From contig CAJFTA010000101.1 of the NCBI GenBank assembly GCA_904419835.1, forward strand, positions 1 through 38,609: a stretch of DNA of 38,609 nucleotides, written 5' to 3'. The translations under genes and the position numbers were made by a program. The notes under the pieces were generated by a model. That model was given only the letters and a program-made list of their open reading frames with translations, was not told the DNA's origin and did no database searches. Position 1 is the first letter of the stretch. Each line of letters starts with the position of its first letter. Positions 8,822 to 16,244 of the stretch are shown here, one piece after another. Origin of the DNA: an uncultured Pseudoflavonifractor sp. (GTDB taxonomy: Bacteria; Bacillota; Clostridia; Oscillospirales; Oscillospiraceae).

Positions 8822-10818
8822 GTTTCACCCACCTCCTTCAGTTCAAAGTTGAAGTAGTAATCAGGTATAGTATGGATTTCCACACCTGCAAATAGTGCGT
8901 TTTGTTCCGTGGTAAATAGAACTTCCTTGGATGCATAGATGGCTTTCACATTCTCGTACTCGCCCCAATGCTCCTGCAATTCGTCGGCTTCCTCGTCGCT
9001 CAAAATCATCAGATACTGGCTGCCGTCGATTTTGACACCATGTTCTAACTGGATCATTTCTCGGGTGTGTTCCAAAAGATGATCGACAATGTATTCGGCG
9101 TCCTTGGAAATAAAATCAGTTCGATAGAATAAAAGGTTTGCCGCGACACCTCCTACTCTAACCTGTTCTCCAAGGCCATAAAGATAGGCTCGACCATTCT
9201 TTATTTCAGTAGAAAATTTGCAGAACTCTTGTTCGCAATCTTTTTTTACACTGACTATCTCATCATAAAGTGTCGTTGTTTTTAGGTCAGAAAGGGTGAT
9301 TTTCTTGTCTAATAGTAGGGTGCGTATTTGGTTGTCATATGTATATGTCGTGCCATTAGCTCGGTTGCCCGTAATGACGGTTTTCACCCGAGGATATGTA
9401 ATAGCATCACAAATGCTATTCTCATTATTTGTGCAAAGGATAAACCGCCGACTTCCATTATCCTCGTGATTCAGTTCCAGGACCGCCTGTGCAGTGGTTC
9501 CTGAGCCTGCAAAGAAATCCAAAACAAGGCTATTGGATTTGGATGTTCTGTACAGGATTTCCTTGATTAATGCAATTGGCTTTGGAAAGGGAAAATCCAC
9601 TTTGCATCCAAATACTGCTTTGATATCTTTTGAGCCAGCAGATGTTAAAAACTTAGTATCCGTCCAAATAGTAGGCACACTACTTGCAGCTGTCTTAAAA
9701 CCAACTACTTCAAGGGTCGGAATGGTTTTATCCGGCTGATAAGTTTCCAGTTCCCCCTCCTCAATTTGCTCGATAATACCCCCTGACAAATATTGAATTG
9801 TATATTTGTTTTTTCCCTTCTTATTCGGAACAACTTTTATATACCCTAAATCCCAGTTTTGTTTTAGCTTTTCGGGAATTAGTCGCCAAACGCAAGCATC
9901 CCCTCGCTGTGTAATAGGCCAAATTGCCACAGTACCATCAGGCGCTTCATTATAGTCAAACTGAAAATCCGATTTATCACCCGTATAGCTACCATCATCT
10001 ATACGTTCCTGCAAGGTTTTCCCGCACCCAGCAATCCTTCCGTCGGAATCTACAAATATGGGATATACTTGGTTGGGCCGCTGCGTCTGGTTAAATCCTG
10101 AAAGGTTCATACCGTGATAAGGGTTGGCATATTCCTTTTTTTCGGATTCAAGTTCGATCGGTTCGAATTCAGGAGGTGTAACAAATACGATGTATTCTTG
10201 CACATAAGTAAAACCATTTTGAACTGCGTTGCCGCTCGATGTTTGAACCGTCACACAAACAACATTTTTCGTTGAGAACATCTCCTGGCATAGCATCATC
10301 AAATTGTTAACTTCATGGTATCCAATGCTGATCGCCATAATACCGTTTTTGCTCAAGAGATCTCCTGCTATCCTCAACCGTTCTGCCATAAAGGAAATCC
10401 ATTTACTATGCTGAAATCCGTCGGAACTATCAATCCGCTTATCGTCATAAATGAAATCCTTATTTTTGGTGTTGTATGGAGGATCAATATATATAACATC
10501 GATTTTACCGCGATGCGTTTTGGTAAGCAGATGAAGTGCGTGAAGATTGTCCCCCTCCAAAATGAAATTATATCTCTGACCAGGGGCCGCAGTAATTTCA
10601 CGCTCAGGCACCTCCGTGAACACAGGTATATTATCCCGCATCATGACATCAACAGCTTCTTCGTGCTGCTCCCACACAAGGCCGTACTTCTTAGAAGTCA
10701 ATTCGCTTTCAATTTCACCCAGGGCGATGAGCATATCGTCATCGTCCCGGTGTTCGTCCTTTATCTTTTGCAAGAACGCCAACATCCGCTCCCGCTTTGA
10801 CTGTGAAAGGTTAGGCAT
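8815..10818 (-). CDS. mod: Type III DNA methyltransferase (Mod), adenine-N6 specific
   Basis: The 667-residue protein has the beta-class N6-adenine methyltransferase order: catalytic motif IV DPPY at 112-115 (in IYIDPPYNTK) comes before the S-adenosylmethionine-binding motif I FAGSGTT at 436-442. The region between, about 150-400, should be the target recognition domain, the part that varies most between Mod proteins. Mod both protects host DNA and gives the complex its sequence specificity. ATG 10818 has GGAGGG seven bases upstream and lies inside the end of the TIR gene (8-base overlap); its own stop overlaps the start of res. That coupling suggests fixed stoichiometry of TIR protein, Mod and Res. 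Both active-site motifs are intact. The target sequence cannot be read from the DNA. Confidence 0.93.
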   Translation of the reverse strand: MPNLSQSKRERMLAFLQKIKDEHRDDDDMLIALGEIESELTSKKYGLVWEQHEEAVDVMMRDNIPVFTEVPEREITAAPGQRYNFILEGDNLHALHLLTKTHRGKIDVIYIDPPYNTKNKDFIYDDKRIDSSDGFQHSKWISFMAERLRIAGDLLSKNGIMAISIGYHEVNNLMMLCQEMFSTKNVVCVTVQTSSGNAVQNGFTYVQEYIVFVTPPEFEPIELESEKKEYANPYHGMNLSGFNQTQRPNQVYPIFVDSDGRIAGCGKTLQERIDDGSYTGDKSDFQFDYNEAPDGTVAIWPITQRGDACVWRLIPEKLKQNWDLGYIKVVPNKKGKNKYTIQYLSGGIIEQIEEGELETYQPDKTIPTLEVVGFKTAASSVPTIWTDTKFLTSAGSKDIKAVFGCKVDFPFPKPIALIKEILYRTSKSNSLVLDFFAGSGTTAQAVLELNHEDNGSRRFILCTNNENSICDAITYPRVKTVITGNRANGTTYTYDNQIRTLLLDKKITLSDLKTTTLYDEIVSVKKDCEQEFCKFSTEIKNGRAYLYGLGEQVRVGGVAANLLFYRTDFISKDAEYIVDHLLEHTREMIQLEHGVKIDGSQYLMILSDEEADELQEHWGEYENVKAIYASKEVLFTTEQNALFAGVEIHTIPDYYFNFELKEVGETW

Positions 10819-11944
10819 TCTCTGTCCCTCCAGCTTTTTTATAGATGATTTTCATCTCATACAGTTTACTAACCAATTCTGTGATATTAGAAACCTTAAC
10901 CTTTGATGGGTCATAACCTACTCCCAGAACATAGTCTTTCGATCTGCTATCGCCATAATTGTAAATACTAAAGTGCAATCCAAGTTTTTCACTATCAAAG
11001 CTTCCAACACGGGATTTCGAAAGAGAAAACAACGCAGGAGCTTCTAACAATAATGCAGCACAGTCTTCATCGGTCGTTACATATTCAAAAATATCCTTTA
11101 CTCGCAACTGTACCCATGTTGCAAGATTGTCGAAACAATTTCGTGTAAGTTCTAAGTACAATTCAAAAGATTTCTCAAAATTATACGGAGAAATACTTAC
11201 AGATACTGTGCCAGAATCATCGCCTTTTTCAGAGCGTGAATAAACAAATTTAATGCCGTGGACTGCAAGACTACTCCCCTTATCGTATCCATATCCATGC
11301 GGCTTAGATAAAGAGTACGCAATTCTGTGTTCATCTAAGTATGCCATTAATCGGTCGAACAGTTCTTTTGTATTTCGGGTTTTCTTATCTCCGGGATTTT
11401 CCTTTTCGTAATATACACCACTTAGTTCGTATTTAACAGATCGAATGATTTCATCGAATTGGGTGCTGTGTTTAGTAGCAGAGGACGTGAGAGCAATGAT
11501 TTCATCATAATCATCATCTGTAAACTGTGCAGAAAAGCTGTAGTTAAATTCCCGATTAATAATGGTAAGGAAATTATTGAGACTATCTGCGGAGATAATG
11601 TTGAAACCTTGAAGCAGATTAAGGGGAGCCTTCAAATCTCCAACACTAACGCCAATCCCGACAGGAATGACATGGACCCCCTTTGAATAGGCATAGCCGG
11701 CTTCAAAGTAAATCCAGCCGGTAGAGATGGATTTTTCTGTCACAAAGACAAACATCACCTTTGCTTCCTTTAAGCCTTCCTCTACCTTGTGAATCCAGTT
11801 AGTTCCAAACGGGATGCTTTCTCCATCACTGGACTGGAAAATCTCAAGAGTACCGCTTGTGTATTGCATTACCTTATTTTTGATTGCTAATATCATGTCT
11901 TTATCCTTAGAGGAATGGCTGAAAAACAATGTGGGTTTACTCAT
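10811..11944 (-). CDS. TIR-domain protein with a C-terminal domain of unknown type
   Basis: The first ~105 residues form a TIR (TIR_2-like) domain: LFFSHSSKDKD at 6-16 is the first strand and loop, and SISTGWIYFEAGYAY at 72-86 holds Glu81, which sits where bacterial TIR NADases have their catalytic glutamate. Bacterial TIR proteins in Thoeris, CBASS and related systems degrade NAD+ or make cyclic ADP-ribose signals upon infection. Residues 140-377 match nothing I know; they look mixed alpha/beta and could sense a signal or bind a partner. The gene is 29 bases after the AlbA_2 gene and overlaps mod by 8 bases, with AAGGGAG eight bases before ATG 11944. NADase activity is inferred from the intact glutamate; an abortive-infection backup to the restriction enzyme is inferred from the operon. 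Confidence 0.85.
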   Translation of the reverse strand: MSKPTLFFSHSSKDKDMILAIKNKVMQYTSGTLEIFQSSDGESIPFGTNWIHKVEEGLKEAKVMFVFVTEKSISTGWIYFEAGYAYSKGVHVIPVGIGVSVGDLKAPLNLLQGFNIISADSLNNFLTIINREFNYSFSAQFTDDDYDEIIALTSSATKHSTQFDEIIRSVKYELSGVYYEKENPGDKKTRNTKELFDRLMAYLDEHRIAYSLSKPHGYGYDKGSSLAVHGIKFVYSRSEKGDDSGTVSVSISPYNFEKSFELYLELTRNCFDNLATWVQLRVKDIFEYVTTDEDCAALLLEAPALFSLSKSRVGSFDSEKLGLHFSIYNYGDSRSKDYVLGVGYDPSKVKVSNITELVSKLYEMKIIYKKAGGTENA

Positions 11945-11973
11945 AGGGCGATCTCCCTTCTATTTCTTTAGTG

Positions 11974-13293
11974 TTATTCCGCAATGCGGTACTTCTGCTG
12001 CTTACCGGAGCCTTCTTTGATCAAGAGGCCTTTTTCGACCATATCCCGTAGAATTAGGATAGCGGTTGCCTGAGATACTTTCAACTCGGCTTCCACATCT
12101 TTGCGAACGATGTATCCTTGCTTTTCAGCCAGTCGGAGCAGTATTTCCTGCCGTTCTGCTTTATCAGTAACCTTCGAAGGTGCTGTGGTTGTTACATCTT
12201 TGCGCTCTCCTACATAGTTGATGTTGGGGAGTGTGATCTTAAAGGCGTTATCTGTGACCTCAAACTGCGGCTTTACTGCACACTCTGCGTAACTCTCATT
12301 GATTTTTAGAATACCTGTACCGTAAGCCTCAATCAACTTCAGACGGTAGAATACATTAGCCAAATTCTGATTGCGGAGTGCAGATACACCCAGCATGATA
12401 TCATCAAAGGTCAGGCCGCGAACCAGACCGCCAATGGTCACAAACTCAATGCGGTCATCAAAGATACTGATCAGTGTAGAGCCGCTGAAGCTATAGTCGC
12501 GGTGGGTAATGGCATTGAGCAGTGCTTCACGCAACGCTTCGCTGGGATAATCCCGCTTGTCGATGCGATTCAGCCCTTCAAACTCTGCACGGGTATGGTT
12601 GAACTGATCAATATAGGAATAGGCATCTTCTAACTGCGTGAGCAAAGAACCGCTTAATTCCTTGCGGTCACGAAATACGCTTTTCTTGCTTCCATCAAAT
12701 ACGGCCAGTTTAATGGTATGGATGCACTGGTCAGACAACAACATGCCAAGATTGGTATAAGTTCCATCCGAGCCAATAATGTTTAATGTGCGCTTTTGCT
12801 GATCTCCGAAAGGTAGATTATGCTTAGCAAAATAGTTTTCCGCTTTCACAAAAGTCAGTTGTTGATTAATGGAGCGAGCGTCTTCATAACGGTCGCCACT
12901 GGTTTCCTTGATCATATTTAGTATAGCAGTTTCCGAAGCCGGAACGGAGGAGGTATTCTGTCGTACATACACCCCCTCAGGACGGATACCCTTTCCGGCG
13001 AGATAATAAGGGCGGGCAGTACCTCTCTGTACCGTCAAAACTACAACAGGCATTCCTTCAATATCTTCAACACCACACTCGGTAAACATAGTGACATCTG
13101 GACGAATGGAATCTCGAATCATGTTAGTAATGCGAAGTATGGTTGCGTCTGTGTTTTCTACACCATAAACACTTCCGTCATCGCTCATGCCAATATAAAT
13201 TTTCCCACCCTCTGTGTTTGCAAAGGCAACTACTGTGTATTTGATATCATCAATGTACTCACGCTTAAATTCGGTAGTTTTATTCTCAATCAT
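11974..13293 (-). CDS. AlbA_2/Schlafen-like ATP-binding regulator with winged helix
   Basis: The 439-residue protein has three parts. Residues 1-115 form an AlbA_2 domain (TEFKREYIDDI, then VVAFANTEGGKIYIGMSDDG, the classic signature). Residues about 240-330 form a GHKL-type ATPase (YPSEALREALLNAITHRDY, then IEFVTIGGL). The last ~60 residues form a winged helix (RKDVEAELKVSQATAILIL). Proteins of this build are usually annotated as ATP-binding or transcriptional regulators and are common in defence islands. I chose ATG 13293 with GGAGG eight bases upstream over a start at 13320, which would fall within the promoter palindrome. As first gene of the operon with its own HTH, it probably represses the palindromic promoter upstream; that is inference. 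Confidence 0.8.
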   Translation of the reverse strand: MIENKTTEFKREYIDDIKYTVVAFANTEGGKIYIGMSDDGSVYGVENTDATILRITNMIRDSIRPDVTMFTECGVEDIEGMPVVVLTVQRGTARPYYLAGKGIRPEGVYVRQNTSSVPASETAILNMIKETSGDRYEDARSINQQLTFVKAENYFAKHNLPFGDQQKRTLNIIGSDGTYTNLGMLLSDQCIHTIKLAVFDGSKKSVFRDRKELSGSLLTQLEDAYSYIDQFNHTRAEFEGLNRIDKRDYPSEALREALLNAITHRDYSFSGSTLISIFDDRIEFVTIGGLVRGLTFDDIMLGVSALRNQNLANVFYRLKLIEAYGTGILKINESYAECAVKPQFEVTDNAFKITLPNINYVGERKDVTTTAPSKVTDKAERQEILLRLAEKQGYIVRKDVEAELKVSQATAILILRDMVEKGLLIKEGSGKQQKYRIAE

Positions 13294-13320
13294 AAAAACG
13301 ACCTCCGTTCTAACAACCAC

Positions 13321-13350
13321 TTCTAATAATTATTATAACAATTATTAGAA
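13321..13350. repeat. 30-bp palindromic operator candidate
   Basis: Perfect 11-base arms, TTCTAATAATT and AATTATTAGAA, flank an 8-base AT-rich centre. The -10 box of the defence-operon promoter lies in the middle, so a dimeric repressor bound here would block polymerase. The likely binder is the winged helix at the end of the AlbA_2 protein encoded immediately downstream. Confidence 0.65.
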
Positions 13351-13359
13351 ACAAATCAA
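13332..13359 (-). promoter_or_regulatory. Promoter of the six-gene defence operon
   Basis: On the minus strand, TTGATT at 13359-13354 and TATAAT at 13337-13332 are separated by 16 bases. Predicted start of transcription is near 13325, leaving a leader of about 30 bases before ATG 13293. It is the only convincing promoter I found for the operon. Confidence 0.7.
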
Positions 13360-13440
13360 GAGTGAAAAGAATTTATGTTTGGAAGCAGTTGTCGATTATC
13401 ATACATGGAGCAAAAAACTGTAATATGGGACACAAATAAA

Positions 13441-13479
13441 AATAACCGCAAGCCATCAAAACGATAACTTGCGGTTATT
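13441..13479 (-). terminator. Hairpin terminator downstream of the RpiR gene
   Basis: AATAACCGCAAG at 13441-13452 pairs perfectly with 13468-13479 around a 15-base loop. On the minus strand the second arm runs into a T-rich tract (TTTTTATTTG), which fits intrinsic termination of the RpiR transcript and insulation of the defence promoter from read-through. Confidence 0.7.
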
Positions 13480-13570
13480 TCGCTTATTCCGTACCGGTAG
13501 TGCCCCTGGGGGTTCAGTTTATTTCCCTATAAGATAGAGCCCTGCGGCAGGCGCATTTTGCTCTGCTGGG

Positions 13571-14425
13571 TCAGAATTCAAAGAAATAGCTGTCCATTGT
13601 CTGCTGACTGTTCAGGATGGAGTCGCTGTTGAGCCGCCGCTGCTTCAGCGTCTTGTCGCTCTCCAGCAGGGCGCAGTAGAGCACGTCTGTGACATAGAGG
13701 AACATCAGGTTGTTGGAGACGGAGACGGAGTTCTGCGTCGTGATCCGGTCGCTGATGATGAACTTGAAGTCCACCAGGGTGCTGAGCTTGGGGGAGTCGT
13801 AGCTGGTGATGGAGAGGATGGTGGCGCCGCGCTCCCGGCAGATTGTGATGGCCTGGTAGAGCTCGCGCATAAGGAGCGTAGGGGCGATAACGATGACCAG
13901 ATCTCCCTTGCTGACACAGCCGGAGTAAACCCTGATGTTGGCCGGCTCAGAGACGGCCTTGGCATAGAGCCCCACCATGCTGAGCTTGAATTCCAGTTCG
14001 CGGGCCACAAAACCGGTGTAGGAGAGAGAGAAGATAAAGATGTGCGGGGCATTGCGCATTGCGTCCGCGGCATGGAGAACCTGCTCCTCGTCCAGCATGG
14101 CGGTGGTGTTGACCAGCATGTGTTGGTAATCCTTGCTGACAGCGGCGACAAGACCGGTCTGAGTTTCTGCCCCGGATTCCTGCATGGCATGGTAAAAATT
14201 GTCCTGGGCCAGGGCGACTTTGAAGCTGTTGAAGCCCTTGAAGCCGATTTTTTTGCAGAAACGGTTGATACTGGCTTCTGAGGTGTTGGTGTTTTTTGCA
14301 ATGGCCGTAATGGTGCTGGTTACAACGCTGTCGGCATTGTGAATGACATACTGTGCAATCTCATTTTCACTGACAGTCAGACTCTGCTGCATAGATATAA
14401 TTTTTGCAATAACGGCGGAGACCAC
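13571..14425 (-). CDS. RpiR/MurR family transcriptional regulator with SIS domain
   Basis: The 284-residue protein has an N-terminal RpiR helix-turn-helix (residues about 10-75: LTVSENEIAQYVI, then TSEASINRFCKKIGFKGF) and a SIS phosphosugar-binding domain (about 105-240: IFIFSLSYTGFVARELEFK, then GDLVIVIAPT). Members sense phosphorylated sugars and control adjacent catabolic genes. I set the start at GTG 14425 because AAAGGAGG lies seven bases upstream and the length then matches the family; an ATG at 14509 would add 28 atypical residues. It is divergent from the 17-kb operon at 14805 and is the obvious candidate to regulate it. The ligand is unknown. Confidence 0.88.
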   Translation of the reverse strand: MVSAVIAKIISMQQSLTVSENEIAQYVIHNADSVVTSTITAIAKNTNTSEASINRFCKKIGFKGFNSFKVALAQDNFYHAMQESGAETQTGLVAAVSKDYQHMLVNTTAMLDEEQVLHAADAMRNAPHIFIFSLSYTGFVARELEFKLSMVGLYAKAVSEPANIRVYSGCVSKGDLVIVIAPTLLMRELYQAITICRERGATILSITSYDSPKLSTLVDFKFIISDRITTQNSVSVSNNLMFLYVTDVLYCALLESDKTLKQRRLNSDSILNSQQTMDSYFFEF

Positions 14426-14525
14426 AAATATCCTCCTTTTCTTGGCATTTGTCCAAAAAAATGTATGTTTTAAAGCAGAAAACAAACTACTGGTGAACTT
14501 CTGAACCAAGAATTTTAATCAATTA

Positions 14526-14554
14526 AATATATCATAAAAATTGGAAGAAATCAA
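14526..14554 (-). promoter_or_regulatory. Promoter of the RpiR regulator gene
   Basis: On the minus strand, TTGATT at 14554-14549 and TATATT at 14531-14526 are separated by 17 bases, about 100 bases before GTG 14425. The 379-base gap 14426-14804 is strongly AT-rich and holds this promoter, the divergent operon promoter and several short inverted repeats, but no gene. Confidence 0.55.
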
Positions 14555-14638
14555 ATAATGTCCCCAAGTCTGAAAGAAATCTGTCAAAGTACACAAATCA
14601 GAAAACATCAAATTGTATAAAAATAATTTTCAATTATA

Positions 14639-14667
14639 TTGACAGTTTTGGAAAACGAATATATAAT
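14639..14667 (+). promoter_or_regulatory. Consensus sigma-A promoter of the oxidoreductase-to-fructokinase operon
   Basis: TTGACA at 14639-14644 and TATAAT at 14662-14667 with a 17-base spacer is a perfect consensus. The spacer contains a small inverted repeat (GTTTT-GG-AAAAC, 14645-14656) that could be a regulator site. Predicted start near 14674 gives a ~130-base leader. A perfect promoter implies that expression is set by repression, probably by the divergent RpiR protein. Confidence 0.8.
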
Positions 14668-14804
14668 ACAACCAAAATAAATGAGAAAAATAAAAAAACT
14701 ACTGTGCAAAAAGTGGTTAAAAAAGAAAATATCAGTCGAATAAAATGAAAATAGTGAAAATATAACCGCAAAAAGAGCAAAAGAAGTGAAAGGAGATGGA
14801 AAGG

Positions 14805-16175
14805 ATGGAACAAACGCTTTACACAAAAAAATTTGATGTACTGGTTGTGGGCGGCGGAGTTTCAGGGTGTGCGGCGGCTCTGGCGGCGGCACGAAACGGC
14901 GCGGATGTCCTTGTGCTGGAGCAGAACGGATATCTGGGCGGAACGCTGACAGGGTGCGGCGTGGGGCCCATGATGACGTTCCACGCGGGAGAAAAGCAGG
15001 TGATCCTGGGCATCATGGAGGAGCTGGTGCAGGAGCTGGTGCGCCGGGGTCAGTCTCCCGGACATGTTCCCGACACCAAACAATTTACCAGCACCATCAC
15101 CCCTTTTGACGCGGAGGGCCTCAAGCTCCTTCTGGATGAGAAGCTCGCCGAGGCGGGGTGCACGGTGCTCTTCCACACCTTTGTGGGAGCGGTGCAGACC
15201 GAGCAGGGGAGAATCACCGGCCTGACTGTGTGCAATAAGGATGGGCTGAACACCCTGTCCGCAAAGGTGTACATAGACGCCACCGGCGACGGCGATGTGG
15301 CGGCCTGGGCGGGTGCGCCCATGACCAAGGGCCGCCCGGAGGACGGGGCCGCACAGCCCATGACTATGACGGTGAAGTACTGCGGCGTGGACACGGAAAA
15401 GCTCAAGGGGTATGTGATTGCAAACCCGGAGCGGTTCCCCAAGCTCTCGCCCCACATGGAGATTTTCCGCCAGCCTGTCCCGGTGGACCTGGAGGGATTT
15501 GACGATGAGTTCTCCGGCGCCAAGGCGGCCGGGGAGCTGTCCATCCGGCGGGAGAACGTGCTCATGTTCGCCACGGGGCGTCCCGGCGAGTATATTATGA
15601 ATACCACCCGAATTGTGGACCACGACGCCACGGACGCGGCAAGCCTGAGTGAGGCCGAGCAGATTGGCCGGCGCCAGTGCGCGGAGCTGGACCGGTTCCT
15701 GCGGGCGCGGGTGCCCGGCTTTGAGCACGCCATGCTGGAATTCACCGGTCCGACGGTGGGCGTCAGAGGCTCGCGGCAGCTGGTCGGCTGCCACACGCTG
15801 ACGGCGGAGGACATTCTCTCCTGCCGGGCGTTTGAAGACCGCATTGCCCATTCGGCTTATCCGATTGATATTCATAATCCGAAGGGGGAGGGGACGGACA
15901 GCACCTTCATGACCCGGAAGGGAACCTACTACTCCATCCCGTACTCCATTATGATTTGTCCGCAGCTGGACAATCTGATTGTCACCGGTCGCTGTGTCTC
16001 CGCCACGTTTGAGGCGCAGGCGGCCATCCGCACCACGCCCACTGTGGGCGCGATGGGACAGGCCGCGGGGGTGGCCGCCGCAATGGCGGCAGCCGCGGAA
16101 GGAAATACCAGGGAGGTGAACGTTCAGGCCCTTCAGCGCACGCTGGTGGATCAGGGCGCCTATCTGGAGCTCTGA
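14805..16175 (+). CDS. FAD-dependent oxidoreductase (FAD_oxidored family)
   Basis: The 456-residue protein opens with a Rossmann FAD site: FDVLVVGGGVSGCAAALAAA with glycines at 16-18 and 21, and a ribose-binding acidic residue in VLVLEQ. VYIDATGDGDVAAWAG near residue 158 and the C-terminal LIVTGRCVSATFEAQAAIR are further FAD-contact motifs of the FAD_oxidored family. Family members act on varied substrates, and the substrate here is unknown. I chose ATG 14805 rather than 14796 because AAAGGAG abuts the latter but lies nine bases from the former. It is the first gene of the operon, followed after 69 bases by a transporter, which suggests uptake and then oxidation or reduction of one small molecule. 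Confidence 0.85.
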   Translation: MEQTLYTKKFDVLVVGGGVSGCAAALAAARNGADVLVLEQNGYLGGTLTGCGVGPMMTFHAGEKQVILGIMEELVQELVRRGQSPGHVPDTKQFTSTITPFDAEGLKLLLDEKLAEAGCTVLFHTFVGAVQTEQGRITGLTVCNKDGLNTLSAKVYIDATGDGDVAAWAGAPMTKGRPEDGAAQPMTMTVKYCGVDTEKLKGYVIANPERFPKLSPHMEIFRQPVPVDLEGFDDEFSGAKAAGELSIRRENVLMFATGRPGEYIMNTTRIVDHDATDAASLSEAEQIGRRQCAELDRFLRARVPGFEHAMLEFTGPTVGVRGSRQLVGCHTLTAEDILSCRAFEDRIAHSAYPIDIHNPKGEGTDSTFMTRKGTYYSIPYSIMICPQLDNLIVTGRCVSATFEAQAAIRTTPTVGAMGQAAGVAAAMAAAAEGNTREVNVQALQRTLVDQGAYLEL

Positions 16176-16244
16176 CCCCGGTGCGAAGAAGATTTTCTGC
16201 ACAGAGGATAAGGTGTTAAAAAAGAGCTATTAGGAGGAAAAATC

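Noticed and set aside
13321..13570. Attachment site for the element right end
   Set aside because: The palindrome is explained as an operator, and no direct repeat of it or of nearby sequence was found near the left-hand element genes within this window.
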